64,000 nt of DNA from Steromphala cineraria (taxonomy: Eukaryota > Mollusca > Gastropoda > Trochida > Trochidae). The translations under genes and the position numbers were made by a program. Under the pieces are notes generated by a model, which saw only the letters and a list, made by a program, of their open reading frames with translations, made no database searches and was not told where the DNA came from. The stretch lies in assembly GCA_916613615.1 (NCBI GenBank), contig OU744725.1:8104708-8168707 (forward strand), written 5' to 3'. This document shows positions 11,998 through 24,468 of the stretch, one piece after another; within the stretch, counting starts at the first letter, position 1; each line of letters begins with the position of its first letter.

Positions 11998-13094
11998 TAT
12001 TCGTTATGTAGAAAATATTAATTACTAGATGCAGATAATAGGTGTAATGTTATCTAATGTGATATTTACATGAAAACTTATGTAAACGGGTCCTTTCAGA
12101 ATTTATATTGAGATTACGATGTTAGAAAATATTGCTTTTAATAAGGGAAACAGAAGATTTTATAATCAGATACATATACTAAATATACTTTATGCTTTTT
12201 GTAAGAACGCCATGTCACACCTATTGATACACAAACCAGTGGACAATCAATCATTTTTTAAAAATACATCGCTTTGAACATAAATGTGCGATTAAAATTT
12301 GCAGGCTTTCAAATATATCAAAACATAGATACACCTATTTCAGTTGTGATTAGTTTGGAATGAATCATGGGTCTTCCAAAAACAATTCCCCACACGAACC
12401 AATAATTATATAAATACAAAATGAAACCTGTGTGGTTGAATGAATATACGTTCATGTAAAGAATGAACAATAAGCAATTCATGTGAAAAACACTCAGAAA
12501 TGGTTGATACGCGAGTCTCGATGGAGGGATGTTATCTGCCGCGGTAAGTAAATTCCTGTCAATGTTTTCTTACTAATTTGTCGTGACTTGTGTCTCAGTT
12601 CGATCCAAGGAATCAACACGTTCAGTTTATTCAGCAACGAGAGGGTTACAATCATCGAGCGAGACGTGTCCGAAGTTGCAGAACATACCGCAGAAAGATA
12701 ATCCAGCTGAGCATTGCACAAAACTACCTGCAAGTATGAATGGGCAGAAGATTAATTAATATGTCAATCATCGGCGCTTCCTAATGTATAGTTACGTTAA
12801 AACAGTCACAGAGCAGGTATTGATAAATGATTAAATGAAACTTAAGCGGATTGTTTCTTTACGGATTCTTAGTACATCGACTCAAAACATTAAAAGATTG
12901 CTGCAGTAGGATAGTTTTACTTCCACGTTATCTTGACATGTTTTTGATAATTATAAACCAGACAAAATCACACGGTTATATAAGTGTCAGAGTCACATGT
13001 CACATTTTTTGTTTTCAAATTCATAACGGTAAATATGTTTGTATTTTCATTGAAAAATTTTGATAATGGTAAAATAGGTAAAGGGGAGTTTTAC
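11998..13094. other. Non-coding; 12640-12850 homologous to copy B
   Basis: The block around GAGCATTGCACAA (12705-12720) is shared with 43925-43940, and homology runs about 200 bp to the GCGGATTG/GTGGATTG stretch. A minus-strand frame at 12494-12733 is open in copy A but is broken in the homologous part of copy B, so I do not call it a gene. Confidence 0.45.
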
Positions 13095-13446
13095 AGGGGC
13101 AGTAGCACGTTTTTAGGGGGAATATAAGGTGATGTCAGGAAAATGAAAATTAATGGTCAAAATTGAAAGACAACGTATTTAAACTAAACGGAGCAGTAAT
13201 AATTCAAATATAGAATGTAAAGTTTAGCCATGCGATTCCTTTTTCTTACACAAAATGAATTAAAGGTGTTCACATAAAATGGCCGCCAGTGGATTTTATG
13301 TGAATCTGCATACTTTGTCCTCTGACTATGGATGATTGGCTAGTGTAATTGACACTGTCAAAATAATACATTTAGCATTAACTTACAATAATCAGTGAAA
13401 AATTTAAAATATGAAATTATCAAAAACTTTGCTACTGCCCCTTTAA
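13095..13446. mobile_element. MITE family 2, copy 1
   Basis: A ~350-bp element with terminal inverted repeats (AGGGGCAGTAGCACGTTTTT at the left; reverse complement at the right, ending CTACTGCCCCTTTAA). Three further copies are at 25895-26248, 53648-54007 and 63236-63524. Internal conserved phrase: GTTTAGCCATGCGATTCC. No ORF. Confidence 0.85.
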
Positions 13447-16428
13447 TGCAGATGTTTGGTTTTTAACCTGAACCAGTTTTTAGTTAATGGAACGTTTTGC
13501 AAGATTATCAATTTATATTTTAGTTAAAAAATGTCAGGACACTGATGACTGCTCCATTAAAAGGACAAAATCTACGTTGAAGTTTTTTTTACTTATGAGA
13601 AGTAATTCTAGAGTAATGCTAGTCAACAAAACCACCCTTGCACAATGAAAAATAAGCATAAACAGTGCATGGATTTATAGGAAAATTAATCAGTGCTTTG
13701 ATTATCATTGAATGTTTAAACGGATTCCAAAACTTCAATCAGATTCTTTTTGTTTATTTATAAACCTAAGTGATTCCCTGTTTGGTATAAAAAGATTAGG
13801 AAGTAGGGCGTTGGCTTTGTGAAGAACATCCATGTTCATTCTTAAAACCCAATCGTTTCCTTGTACTTTGACATCATTTCTGATTCTATTTAAAAGCTAT
13901 ATGTTTGGAATAAACCAACATGTCTTATCTCCAGATTTGTTTCATTGTTAAATTGCAAACAGAATAAATCCGTATGCCTTCATTCTTTTGAAACTACTTA
14001 TATAAATGCAAGTGCATATGTAAACGTGAAAAGAAAGCTGAAAAATTATTCTGCCAAAACTTTAGCAGCTTAATGGAATAGATATGGAATTGAATTAACT
14101 TTCATTTATTATCTTTGGTTATAACTTAATAATGCAAAATCGTAAAATTATTTGTATTTTACATCCTTTGAGAAATGTATACAGATATATTTATAATGTA
14201 TTTGTCCGGTTAAAAACACTGCACTCTGTAAATCAATATACAGATCTTTGACAAATAAACGACACATTTTCTGAAGAGAAAGTCTAGTCGGCATGTTCCA
14301 AAAGACAAATCTTCTTGAAATGAATTTAAGGAATGAGTATTTTACAAATCAAAATGAGCTTGATCAATTATTTCAATGCCGAAATTCAACATTATGATAT
14401 AAAAAGATGACATAATTACTATAAATAGAAATGACTATAAGTGTAGCCTAACTTCTCATGTGTCGGTCATACTTTTTGAAAGGAGATTTGTCCATTCAAC
14501 TAAATCAAGTAAATTTCACATTAACATAATTCTAAATATCTCTAAAACTAAAAGTAAAATTTATATCTACAATAGCACAGCTATGTTACATACTGTTCCA
14601 AATGTTTCAAGTAATTATAAAACATCATGACAAAAATACCATTCAGATTAATTGTTGCAATGAGAGAACATTCAAAACTGGCAAGTCCTCAAGCAAGTTC
14701 ACAAGACCATATTGGGCAAAATGAGAAAGCTTCTGTCAGGTTTCGATTTTCACTGTAGAACGTGGCTGCTTTGATTAAATATCGGAATTTGGATTAAAAA
14801 GCCCCAAACTGTTTTAATTGCTCGTTTGCAAACACTTGTGAAATGTTACTTTTTTATTTCTATAATATTGTGTGTACGAAAAATTAAAACAATCCTTGCA
14901 TTTTTAGGTTCATGTATCCTTGAATACTCATGAGTTATTCTGGTGAATACACGAAATAAAGTTCATCATAAAATACAAAGACACTTTAAAACCCACAATG
15001 TACATAAAACGAAAGCCCATATTACCTGTCATGCAATGGTCATATACAAATGGAAAGTTCCTATTGTGAAATGATCATAGTTCCAGACAGACATAATGTA
15101 ATGGAATACATCCATCTGTGTTCGCTGTGCGTCACTGCCACGTCATACGGTATGAAATAGTAAAGTATTGATATTCACAAAGTGAAAAATTGAGTCACAG
15201 ATACATTCAGGAGTAAAAATGTGAATTGATGATGTGAATTTTGATAAAACCTAAAGATAAATTTTCTTTGACCCATAGTATAGCATAAGAGAGATCGTTT
15301 TTATCTCCATACAGGTGCAGTTATCATAGACATATGAGACAGTGAAGACTAATAATCAGAGTAATTATATAGGATAATGCGGAAAGTTTCCAATTAAAAT
15401 TTTTTCAGAATAATACAATGTTGCATACGTCTCTTAATTGTGACTTCAACGAAATTGCTATGATATTATGATGCTATATGACAAGACAGGCACGACTAAT
15501 TGGGTATCCAACGTTCGTAAGTTAATACAAAATAATGGTGACATAATGCAGAATGATAATATGGATTTTGATATAAATTTTGTCAAGGTTTTTTCACAGT
15601 GACTGAAAGTTATATTTACTCATGAATCGGTGTATCTTTCAGTTCATGAATGTTTACATTGCATATTTACAAAGAATACTATATGAGTTAGTTGAATATT
15701 GTTAAATTCTTTGCGCTAATCCCACATTTTGGCTTTAGAAACAGGCAGGGATTTTAGAATAACAAAAGATAATATAGTAAGTAAGTTCTGTAACGTTTAT
15801 TGTGTTGAAGACAAATATCGTCTTCCTTTGATTTGCACGTTAAATGGTGACCTCAGAACAGTTCTTCCATAATATCATTTACATGCAAATTGGTTGAAAG
15901 TTTCGTTTCAGTTTAGTTTTGACAATACTGTTCTTTGTCGCAAGTTATCAATTTTCATTTATTGAGAAATATTATTGAATGAACAATGAATGAACTGGTA
16001 TGTGTTGATGTTATATTCTATTGTCTGACTGTTATCTCTACCGATTTTATGTGATATGATGGCCATTTTGATAAATTGTATATGTAATATTATCATCATG
16101 GTATTTTACAAGGAATGATGTGTTTGAAATGATTATCATCATGATGATTTGATCCCCGTGAAGGTGATATATGTTTTGTTAATAGTGAGTGTATACAAGT
16201 ACATAAAATTAAATGATCAATCCCCTTAGTGTAATGGTCTATTCTCTTTGAAACAAGCCCTTTGGTTATAAGAAAGAAATGCTTACTCTTTCTCTGTTTA
16301 TGATCGCAAGATACAGTATGTAGATCTTACATATAATTATAAATTGTTCATGGTTTTCAAAGAAGATGAAGTATGTTAAAGATAACAGCCATATTCAGTT
16401 AAACAAGGGACTACATTTCTTGTTGCAG
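13447..16428. other. Non-coding, several blocks shared with copy B
   Basis: Blocks at 13800-14060, 14660-14780, 15000-15260 and 15600 onward align in order with 44170-45770 and 50600 onward. None keeps a long reading frame in both copies. Between blocks the sequence is AT-rich and unremarkable. 16417-16428 (TTTCTTGTTGCAG ends at 16428) is a plausible splice acceptor in front of the candidate peptide ORF. Confidence 0.5.
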
Positions 16429-16481
16429 ACACCTCATATATCTTAGATTTACGCTTTGCTGTAAGCGGGAGATGGAGATGA

Positions 16482-16622
16482 ATGAACTTCCTCAATCTTG
16501 CAATAATCACACACATCAGTCGTATCTATGTGTTGCTCCTGGCAGTCTGTGGGGATGATTGGGCTGCATCGATCTCAAATGATCATATAAATATCCTTCA
16601 TTTTCGATTCAATGGAACATGA
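16482..16622 (+). CDS. Candidate small secreted peptide, copy A (46 codons)
   Basis: Not recognised as any known family. The frame starts MNFLNLAIITHISRIY, continues with the hydrophobic VLLLAVCG, then DDWAASIS, and stops at TGA (16620-16622). The N-terminal half resembles a signal peptide, with possible cleavage near WAA/S. The same frame is open in copy B (51138-51278), 38 of 46 residues identical, and homologous DNA is open in copy C (62416-62541). A possible acceptor precedes it at 16428; no donor is obvious inside, so it may be a complete short ORF or part of a terminal exon. Against coding: between A and B eight codons change the residue and only three are silent, and similarity continues past the stop. 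Confidence 0.3.
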   Translation: MNFLNLAIITHISRIYVLLLAVCGDDWAASISNDHINILHFRFNGT

Positions 16623-16763
16623 TATTTTCTTGAGCATATTGATATGATAACATACCAAAATGATCTTCTCTTACCAAATTCATATTCTAATACAACTTAA
16701 TACAAATAAAGTTTCCTCCAATATCGAATGACGAATACTAAAGCTGGCTAATCAATAGCGATG

Positions 16764-16775
16764 AATACTACATAA

Positions 16776-16779
<4 letters not shown>
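16764..16779. repeat. Target-site duplication of the LINE, left copy
   Basis: AATACTACATAAGGAT, identical to 22803-22818. The homologous site in copy B (around 51466-51482, GATGAATACTAACAG) has no insertion. Confidence 0.95.
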
Positions 16780-16813
<34 letters not shown>

Positions 16814-16826
16814 CATCAATATATAA

Positions 16827-16856
<30 letters not shown>
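16779..16856 (-). repeat. Double poly(A) tail of the LINE with an 18-base interlude
   Basis: On the + strand, a T run (16779-16810), then AAGCATCAATATATAACC, then a second T run (16829-16856). In element orientation this is poly(A)-18 nt-poly(A). Confidence 0.9.
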
Positions 16857-16857
<1 letters not shown>

Positions 16858-17030
16858 TTACAGAAAAAAGATCATACAATCAATGAATCAAAGGTAGAAA
16901 CATAAAATAATAAAAATTAATAATAAAGATATAAAATAAGAGATAAAAAAAAAAAAAGACAAAAAGATGTGGATAGTGGATAGTGGATAGTAAACAGGGT
17001 GCAGGAAAAGATGAGAAAACTCACAGTACT

Positions 17031-20000
17031 TTAGTCATTTTTGAAAAGCCTTGACCATTTTCTTTGAAAACTTGGGTCTTCTTTCGAAAATATATATTTT
17101 TCTAAATTGTAGTGATACTTTATTAAATGGATTAGGCGATTGAAATTTAAATCTTCAGGGTTAAATCTTGTTTTATTTATAAACTCTTTTGTAATAATAA
17201 AGATGTGGTTTATCAATACATTTGCCTGAGGGTCTCCAAGAAGAAATTTTGAAATATCTATGTTAAGGCTGGTGTTTGTCTTGGTATGGTACCAGTTCTC
17301 TAATTTTGAAATGAGATTTTTAATTTTTGTACATGAATAGAATAGGTGTTCAAGTGTTTCAATTTCTCTACCACAAAAGGTACATAAATTGTCTTGACAA
17401 ATACCTATTTTGCAAAGAAAGGATTTTGTTGAGATTATGCGATGAATGAATTTAAACTGAAAATTCCTTGCCTTGTTTTCTATTGTTGTATCATTTATTA
17501 TTGCAAAGCAGTCAGGAAGATGATTCTCTGATAAGGCAACATTGAGCTTTGATTCCCACTTAGACTGAAGATTAGCTAATGAGGAAGTTTTGTTGGCACA
17601 AAGTTGGGAATACACAAATTTGCAATCATCAGAGGTACATATTTGTTTTAGAATAGTACATTGTGTATTTGTCCTAGTGTCAAAATGAGTTGTTGCCTTA
17701 ATAAGATCAAAATATTGTTTAGGTATATATTTCAGAAATCTGAAATAAAGAAGGTATGTGTGTTGAATATTGAATTCATGTTTCAGTGTTACAAATGTTT
17801 TTATATCACCAGTTGAAGAGATAATATCCCCAATATGTTTCATTCCGTTTCTATACCACGAGATGAATAATTTCATATCAATAATTGGAACAAAGTTCAG
17901 AATTGGTAGGGATACAAAATCGTCAAAGGTAACAACATCATTTATGCTAATAGATATGTAACACATTACCACATCTCTCCAAAAACAGTTTTTAATTGTT
18001 TTAGCATATGATATTAGTCTTTCTTTTTGAAAGTTAAACAAATCAATGTCTCCAAATTGTGATAATGATTCAAATACTAGGTGCTGCCATAAGCCTTTTC
18101 TTTCAAATAGCCGCTTTATACAATTGGTCTTCATATAATCACAGAAAGATATGATATCTATCATTTTCAAACCCCCCTTTTTATATTCATTTATCAACAT
18201 ATTACGTTTAATTTTATCACGTTTCCCTCCCCATATAAACTTGTAAAGAATAGTGTTTAAACGTTTAAAAAAGTTTTTAGATGGGTTGGGAAGCGCCATA
18301 AAAAGATGTGTAAAAAGGGGGATAATCTGAGATTTTATAATAGTAATTCTACCTCGTAGAGTTAATGTTCTATTTGACCAGGAAAATAATATTTTCCTGA
18401 CTTTTGAAAATTGTTGGTCAAAGTTTAGTGAAATCATTTCGTCTAGGTCGGTAGAGAAAGTAATTCCAAGAATTTTGAATGGTTCTTTCGACCAACGAAG
18501 AGGTATGTGCGGACATAGTTGCTCATTGGAATTTATCATGGAGCCAAACCATATAGCTATTGTTTTGTCACAGTTGAGATTTAGGCCAGAGACAGTAGCA
18601 AACTTTTTAATCACATAAATGAGTTCTGATAATCCCTTTTCTGATCCATCAAGAGTAAAGTTCATATCGTCTGCATATTGGAATACGAGATATTCCATGC
18701 CTTTAATTGTTATGCCCTTAATATTATGGTTTGTTCTAATGGCAATTGCTAATAGTTCAACGCACGCAACAAAAAGGTAAGGGGCCACTGGATCGCCTTG
18801 TCGACAACCGCGTCCTAAGTTAAAGAAATTTGAAAATGTGCCCGATTTGATAACAGAGCTACAACTATCACGTTGAAAAAGTTTTATCCAATTTCTAAGC
18901 ACGGGGCCAAAGTTAAAGGCTTCTAAAGTTTTATCAATAAAGTCCCATTCAACTGTGTCAAAGGCTTTTTCGAAATCAATCGCAACCAAAAGGCCAGATA
19001 TTTCATTATGCTCGCAATAATGCATTAAATCATAAAGTATTCGAGTATTTTCTCCAATAAATCTATTTTTCAAAAACCCTGTTTGACTTTCGCTAATTAT
19101 ATCGGGGAGGACTTCTTTAAGGCGCGAGGCAATTGCGGCGGATACAATTTTATAATCAACATTTAAAAGACTAATCGGTCGCCAATTCTTTAAATATCGC
19201 CTATCACGAGAATCTTTTGGTATGCATGTTATAATACCTTGTCTTTGAAAATCGGACAGAGTTCCCGTTTCATATGCATATAAAATAGATCGCCAGAGAA
19301 ATATACCTATATCTTTCCAGAAAAATTTGTAAAATTCGGCGGTAAAACCGTCAGATCCTGGGCTTTTTCGATTTTTCATATTCTTTAATGCATGTGCACA
19401 TTCGTCTAATGTAAGCTCAGTTTCACAAGAAATCCGCTTATCATTTGTAAGTTTTAGGTCTATACTAGTGAAAGAATCAAGTTCATTTTCCCAATCACGT
19501 GCGTGTTTACTTGTGTATAATTTACTATAGAAATCGGATGATTCTTTAAGTATATCTTCCTTATTTGAAAGCACACAATTTTGTGTTACAAGTTCACTCA
19601 TATTTTTGTTTATATAGTTTCTCTTTTCCAAATTCATAAAATATTCAGTATTCTTTTCTCCTTCTTCGTACCATTTAGCCTTACTTCGAAATATGACTCC
19701 CTTTATTTTTGCAATTCTAATTTGTTCAAGTTTTTCTTTTTTTTGGCACAAATCATTATTTTCGTCAATATCTAAAGAAGAAATTCTTGTTTCCATTTCA
19801 TAAATTTGTCTTTCTAAGATTTTTTCTTCATTATCTGAGTGTTTTTTTCGGCGTATGGAATAGCTGATTGTATTTGTTCTTATATTCATTTTAAGTATTT
19901 CAAAAAAAAGTTGGTCATTTACAGATAGTTCCAGAGTTTCAAAGTTTTCAATATCTCCAACATTTGTATATTCAGACACAGTGTCGCGTATCGTTTGTTT

Positions 20001-20784
20001 GACAATGTTGACATACTCAGTATCATAGAGGAGGGACGCATTGAACTTCCAATAACCTGGTCCACGCTCTATTGGACTTAATGCAAGCTCTAACGAAATG
20101 ATTGAATGATCCGATCTATAGCTAATGTCAATTGAAGCACTCTTTACAAGGGACATAACTTCTTCTGAAACAAGGAAGTAGTCGAGTCTACTTTGTTTGA
20201 TGTGATTAGACTGTCGCCATGTATACTGTCGCCTATCGGGATTAAAGATTCTCCATGGATCAACTAACCCTACTTTATTTTTAATTTCATTGATTTTTTC
20301 GGAGGCTCCCGGATTATTCCTGTGTTTTAAATTATATGTATCTAAAAAATAATCTTGGACTACATTAAAATCACCACCCCAAATAATCGAGCCGGGCAAT
20401 TGCTCTAATTCCGAAAGGAGATCTTGGAAAAAATTTGGGGAGTCTGTATTTGGGCCATAAATATTCGTAATCGAAAATCTAATTTTTTCTATTGTAATAT
20501 CTAAAATAACAAATCTTCCATTATCATCTGATATGATTTCATGAAGTTCATATTCGAAGTTATTTTTAATCAAAATCATTGTTCCTGCACTATGAGTGGT
20601 TCCATGTGAGAAAAAAGATCTATAACCCCATTCGGCTGCCCAAGAAAGTTCATTTTCAGGGGTACTATGGGTTTCCTGAAGAAATATTATGGATGATTTT
20701 CTCCTTCTAAGAAAATTAAAAACATCTCTTCGTTTTATCGAATCTGATTGGAGACCCCTGGCGTTCATGGATAAGATACATAGA

Positions 20785-20792
<8 letters not shown>
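17031..20792 (-). CDS. LINE ORF2: endonuclease-reverse transcriptase
   Basis: An intact 1253-residue polyprotein that nicks target DNA and reverse-transcribes the element RNA in place. The N-terminal endonuclease/exonuclease/phosphatase domain (about residues 1-240) shows QETHS (E40), NIYGPN, GGDFN (D141, N143), SRLDYF (D204) and SDHS (D228, H229). A GPGYWKFN linker follows. The reverse transcriptase has SPGSDGFTAEFYKFFW, WRPISLLN, SQTGFLKNRF, AIDFEKAFDTV, GCRQGDPVAPYLF and the catalytic YADD at residues 706-709. Near residues 1137-1154 is a C-x2-C…H-x4-C knuckle (CTFCGRE…HLFYSC) typical of L1/Tx1 C-termini. All key catalytic motifs are present and no frame breaks were seen. The start is the first ATG after the microsatellite. 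Plus-strand ORFs over this interval are shadows. Confidence 0.96.
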
Positions 20793-21048
<256 letters not shown>

Positions 21049-21699
21049 GTGGAGTAGGTTGTAAAAATAACGAAAAGTTTAGTGTTTCATTTAACCGGAA
21101 ATCACAGAACAGTGATATTGTCTTTTTGTTCTGATATTATGATATATCTTACAACAATAGGATTGTCATATATCTCATCCCACCTGGGGGGATAGAAAAA
21201 CTCAAAATTGTTCACTTCCTAGGTAAATGTTAACACAAAAATGAAGTTTACTTATAGCGAAATACTGAATTCTTGAGAACTCAAGTGTAAACAGAAAAAT
21301 CCGTGCAATAATGTGTTTGCCTGTACTTCTCATCTGGATCCTCATATTTACTCATATATCCTCATACAAGTCAATTCTACGGATGTTTAAGTGAGTTTGT
21401 CACAGCTGACAAGTTTGAACTCGCCAGTTTTGGTAGTTTGTCTAAGAAGGCACACATCACAATGTAATTTTTGCTTATTTTAGGTAACACATTCATATCC
21501 ATGAATAACACAATTTAGGCTTATCTCGCCCAACAAAAATAAAACAGATTTGAACACATCAACACAGGTTCAAAATTAGAATTGTGTAGATTGAAAGGGT
21601 CCTCGAAACATCTAGGAACGATCATGACACAGTCTAGCTTCCGTTTGTAGAATCGTAGACCCTCTACTAGAATGAGTACGGTTGTACAGTAGCGAGGGC

Positions 21700-22488
21700 T
21701 TACTTGCGATGAAGCACATCATCAACAACATCATAGGGATAGAACTTGTATTTCTTACCATCAGACTTTGTGGTGCCGTACACACGCCCGTTGAAATACC
21801 ATGCGTTCTCAATATCGGGATGATTCTTTAATCTGTTTATGAGCTGGACATTAGCCCTCGTGACGTCATCAGCAAGCCTTGCTTCTGACTTCTCTCTTAC
21901 TTGTTTCCTTAAGCGAATGACTTTTGATTTTGCTTCCGAGGAAGCAAACTTCACGAGAACAGGCTTTATGATCGACTTATTTGCGTGGTCGATTCTGTGA
22001 ATCGCAAGTATATCATCCTGGTCAACATCAAAGTTAATTTTTGTCTTCATTAGTTCCGTGAATTTGTGTCTCAGGTCTTCGCCCTCAATTTGAGGAACAT
22101 TGAACACTTTTATATTGTTCTTTCTTGAGAATTGTTCATTCATATTACTTTGTTTGAAGGCGTCATTAGCACGAGCCTGTACTTCGGAAAATCTAACTTC
22201 TAAAGTGCTGAGTTTAAGTCGGTTATCCTCTAAGTCTTTGTGAAGTTTAGTATTTTCATTTTGTAAAGCCATAATGTCACTTTTGACTTGGTCAATACCT
22301 ATTTCAGAAACCACAGCTTGTGAAATTTCTAGTTTCAAATTCTCTCTCAATGAGTTTACAGATTCTTCGACGGCTGTCTTTAGAAGTTCTTTGATATTAT
22401 CTTTTGTCGGCATTTCTTTTATCATGAGATGAAGTTCTTGAATTTCGGCGTTTATTTCACTCAAATCTGGTTTTTGTTTTGGAGGCAT
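21700..22488 (-). CDS. LINE ORF1: coiled-coil RNA-binding protein
   Basis: A 262-residue ORF1p-like protein, which in L1-type elements coats the RNA and acts as a nucleic-acid chaperone. I start it at MPPKQKPDLSE (22488) rather than at the upstream in-frame ATG (22590), because the 34 extra residues are low complexity (LLLSLSLT) and MPPK is a typical ORF1 start. Residues ~10-125 are rich in E, K and L with heptad-like spacing (coiled coil). The C-terminal half resembles the L1 ORF1 RRM/CTD: NNIKVFNVPQIEGED, AIHRIDHANK, KPVLVKFAS, and a closing VYGTTKSDGKKYKFYPYD. No zinc knuckle was seen. The frame is intact. Confidence 0.88.
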   Translation of the reverse strand: MPPKQKPDLSEINAEIQELHLMIKEMPTKDNIKELLKTAVEESVNSLRENLKLEISQAVVSEIGIDQVKSDIMALQNENTKLHKDLEDNRLKLSTLEVRFSEVQARANDAFKQSNMNEQFSRKNNIKVFNVPQIEGEDLRHKFTELMKTKINFDVDQDDILAIHRIDHANKSIIKPVLVKFASSEAKSKVIRLRKQVREKSEARLADDVTRANVQLINRLKNHPDIENAWYFNGRVYGTTKSDGKKYKFYPYDVVDDVLHRK

Positions 22489-22802
22489 AGTTAATGAGAG
22501 AGATAATAAAAGAGATAACTGAGTCAACACACCCGTAATCAGCAGCCTACACCTGTACACGTCGCTATAGCACGCGTCGCACGATTTCACGAAGATTTAC
22601 ACGCATGAGTTTTTTTTTTTCAAAGTCAAACTTTTGGAAATGTCATGTTCATAAAATTCACAGGAATTGTTTTCATGGTTATGAACTTACATTTTGGGTC
22701 ATTTAGGAATCAGTCCTGACTCCATAAAGTACGTTGTAGGGCTTTTCGTGCGAGAGCTGTGTTCACATGTCCTCGCTGCTCGCCATCCAAGGGAGGCAAT
22801 CC

Positions 22803-22818
22803 AATACTACATAAGGAT
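22803..22818. repeat. Target-site duplication of the LINE, right copy
   Basis: AATACTACATAAGGAT, identical to 16764-16779. Homology to copy B resumes immediately after it (TTTACTTC.AGAAGG at 22823 and 51485). Confidence 0.95.
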
Positions 22819-24468
22819 GATATTTACTTCAAGAAGGTTTTGATGTGACAAATAGACACTGATTACACATCTGATATCCTATTTGTACATTGGTGAAAGG
22901 CTGCAAGCAGTATGTGGTGATAATGAATATCAGCGCTGGTCGTTTCAATCGAATCTATATAATGGAATTATGACATAACAATGATGCAATAATTGAAAGG
23001 TGTCATGGGTAAACACCTTTAAGTACATGTTTTATATTCATGTCTTGCGTGTCTTTGATTGGTTTACTGAACTTGTTTGCATCCATTCATGATTCGCGTG
23101 GATCTTCTATTTAAGTTGAGAGATAAAGATGAAAAATCTTATCTTATCTTATAATTTGTGAAAGACACAAATCCCTACAACATTTTAATAGGAGATCAAG
23201 CCCTTCTGATGTTTTCTTTGTCGTAAATACAATGCAAAATCTTCAAGACTGCGAAGTTTGGGGAAGTCGCCGGCACAACTGTCTTTAGTTAATAGCTCTA
23301 TGATTTCAATAAAAATGACTTCAAACAATGACGTCATAACATTCAACACTAGGCGTGTCAAACGCAGCGAAAGCTAGCGACGTCTTACTTTTGTTTCTGG
23401 AATTGCGACAACGGGATCAATAAGAGCGATTATAAGACAATCAATTCGGGTGATAAAATGTGACATCAAAGTATTAATCTATTTCAAAGTAGAGCGGAAG
23501 TTGCGAACTACTTAGAGCCGCCTGTCCTTAATTAGTGAATACAAGATTAAAAATCGCATATCAGTATAATTTGCACTTTACTGGCATAGCTTATTTTTTA
23601 ATTTATATCTTTTTTCATTTTTTTTTTCTCATCAAAATGATCTTGGGCAAGACAAATGATAACAAACTCGGTGCTCGGATTCACGGAAACCTGTCCCTCG
23701 TGTGATTTATTGTGTTAAACTTCTCGCTAATGCTCGGAGTTGATCACAATATTTCACCTAGGACAGAGAATCCGTAATGTCCATCAACTCGTTGACTATT
23801 CTTATATTTGCATCGTTTGCAGTTTAGATAGTAAAACCCTTTTCTATCACTTTCATAGAGTATCATTAGTGAATAAGTGAGTAAGGTTAAACTCGTTGTC
23901 TGTAATATTTTAGCTATTAATCACGTGAATGGTTCAATCCTAAATAGAGTGAATAGATAAGAACTGAACTGAAATGACAAAGTGAGAAGACAACAGAATG
24001 TTTTAGAACAACTCAAATGTTGTTAGGCCTATGCAAAGCTATAAGGCTTGGGTGACAAAACGGTTCAGTACCTGGAAGTAGACATTTGTGATGTTTATAA
24101 CAACAAGTAAGGGCGGCACGTTGGGATTTTCTAGTCGACTGAATTTGGGAAACAATGGGCATAATCTGTGATGATAAGCATGCGGGTAGCACTAAATTCG
24201 CAACTGGAAATGAACCGAAATTGAAAGATAAGGTGTAACATAAAACATAAGTGAATATAGAGAAGTTTGTATTTATTCATGTTCCACAATTAATTCAAGC
24301 ACTTTTTACTTGTAACAATTTTGACAGGAGGAGGAATGGACATAGTTAATACATCTTTTAATAATTCACAATATATATATAATTTATAAGATATAAAATT
24401 TGATAACATTTTTATGGAGGGATGGACATATTTTCATCTTTTGACAATTTACACATTTCACTCACACA
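22819..24468. other. Non-coding; first ~250 bp homologous to copies B and C
   Basis: 22819-23060 aligns with 51480-51730 and more weakly with 62705-62800. The rest (23100-24468) shows no supported ORF or clear repeat. Confidence 0.5.

Noticed and set aside
12494..12733. 79-codon minus-strand ORF in copy A
   Set aside because: The homologous stretch of copy B (about 43880-43950) does not keep the frame.
16482..16563. Alternative 26-codon frame over the same block (starting four bases earlier, ending GSLWG then stop), open in copies A and B
   Set aside because: It overlaps the 46-codon frame, lacks a signal-like segment, and nearly all A/B differences change the residue. Kept only the longer frame as a candidate.
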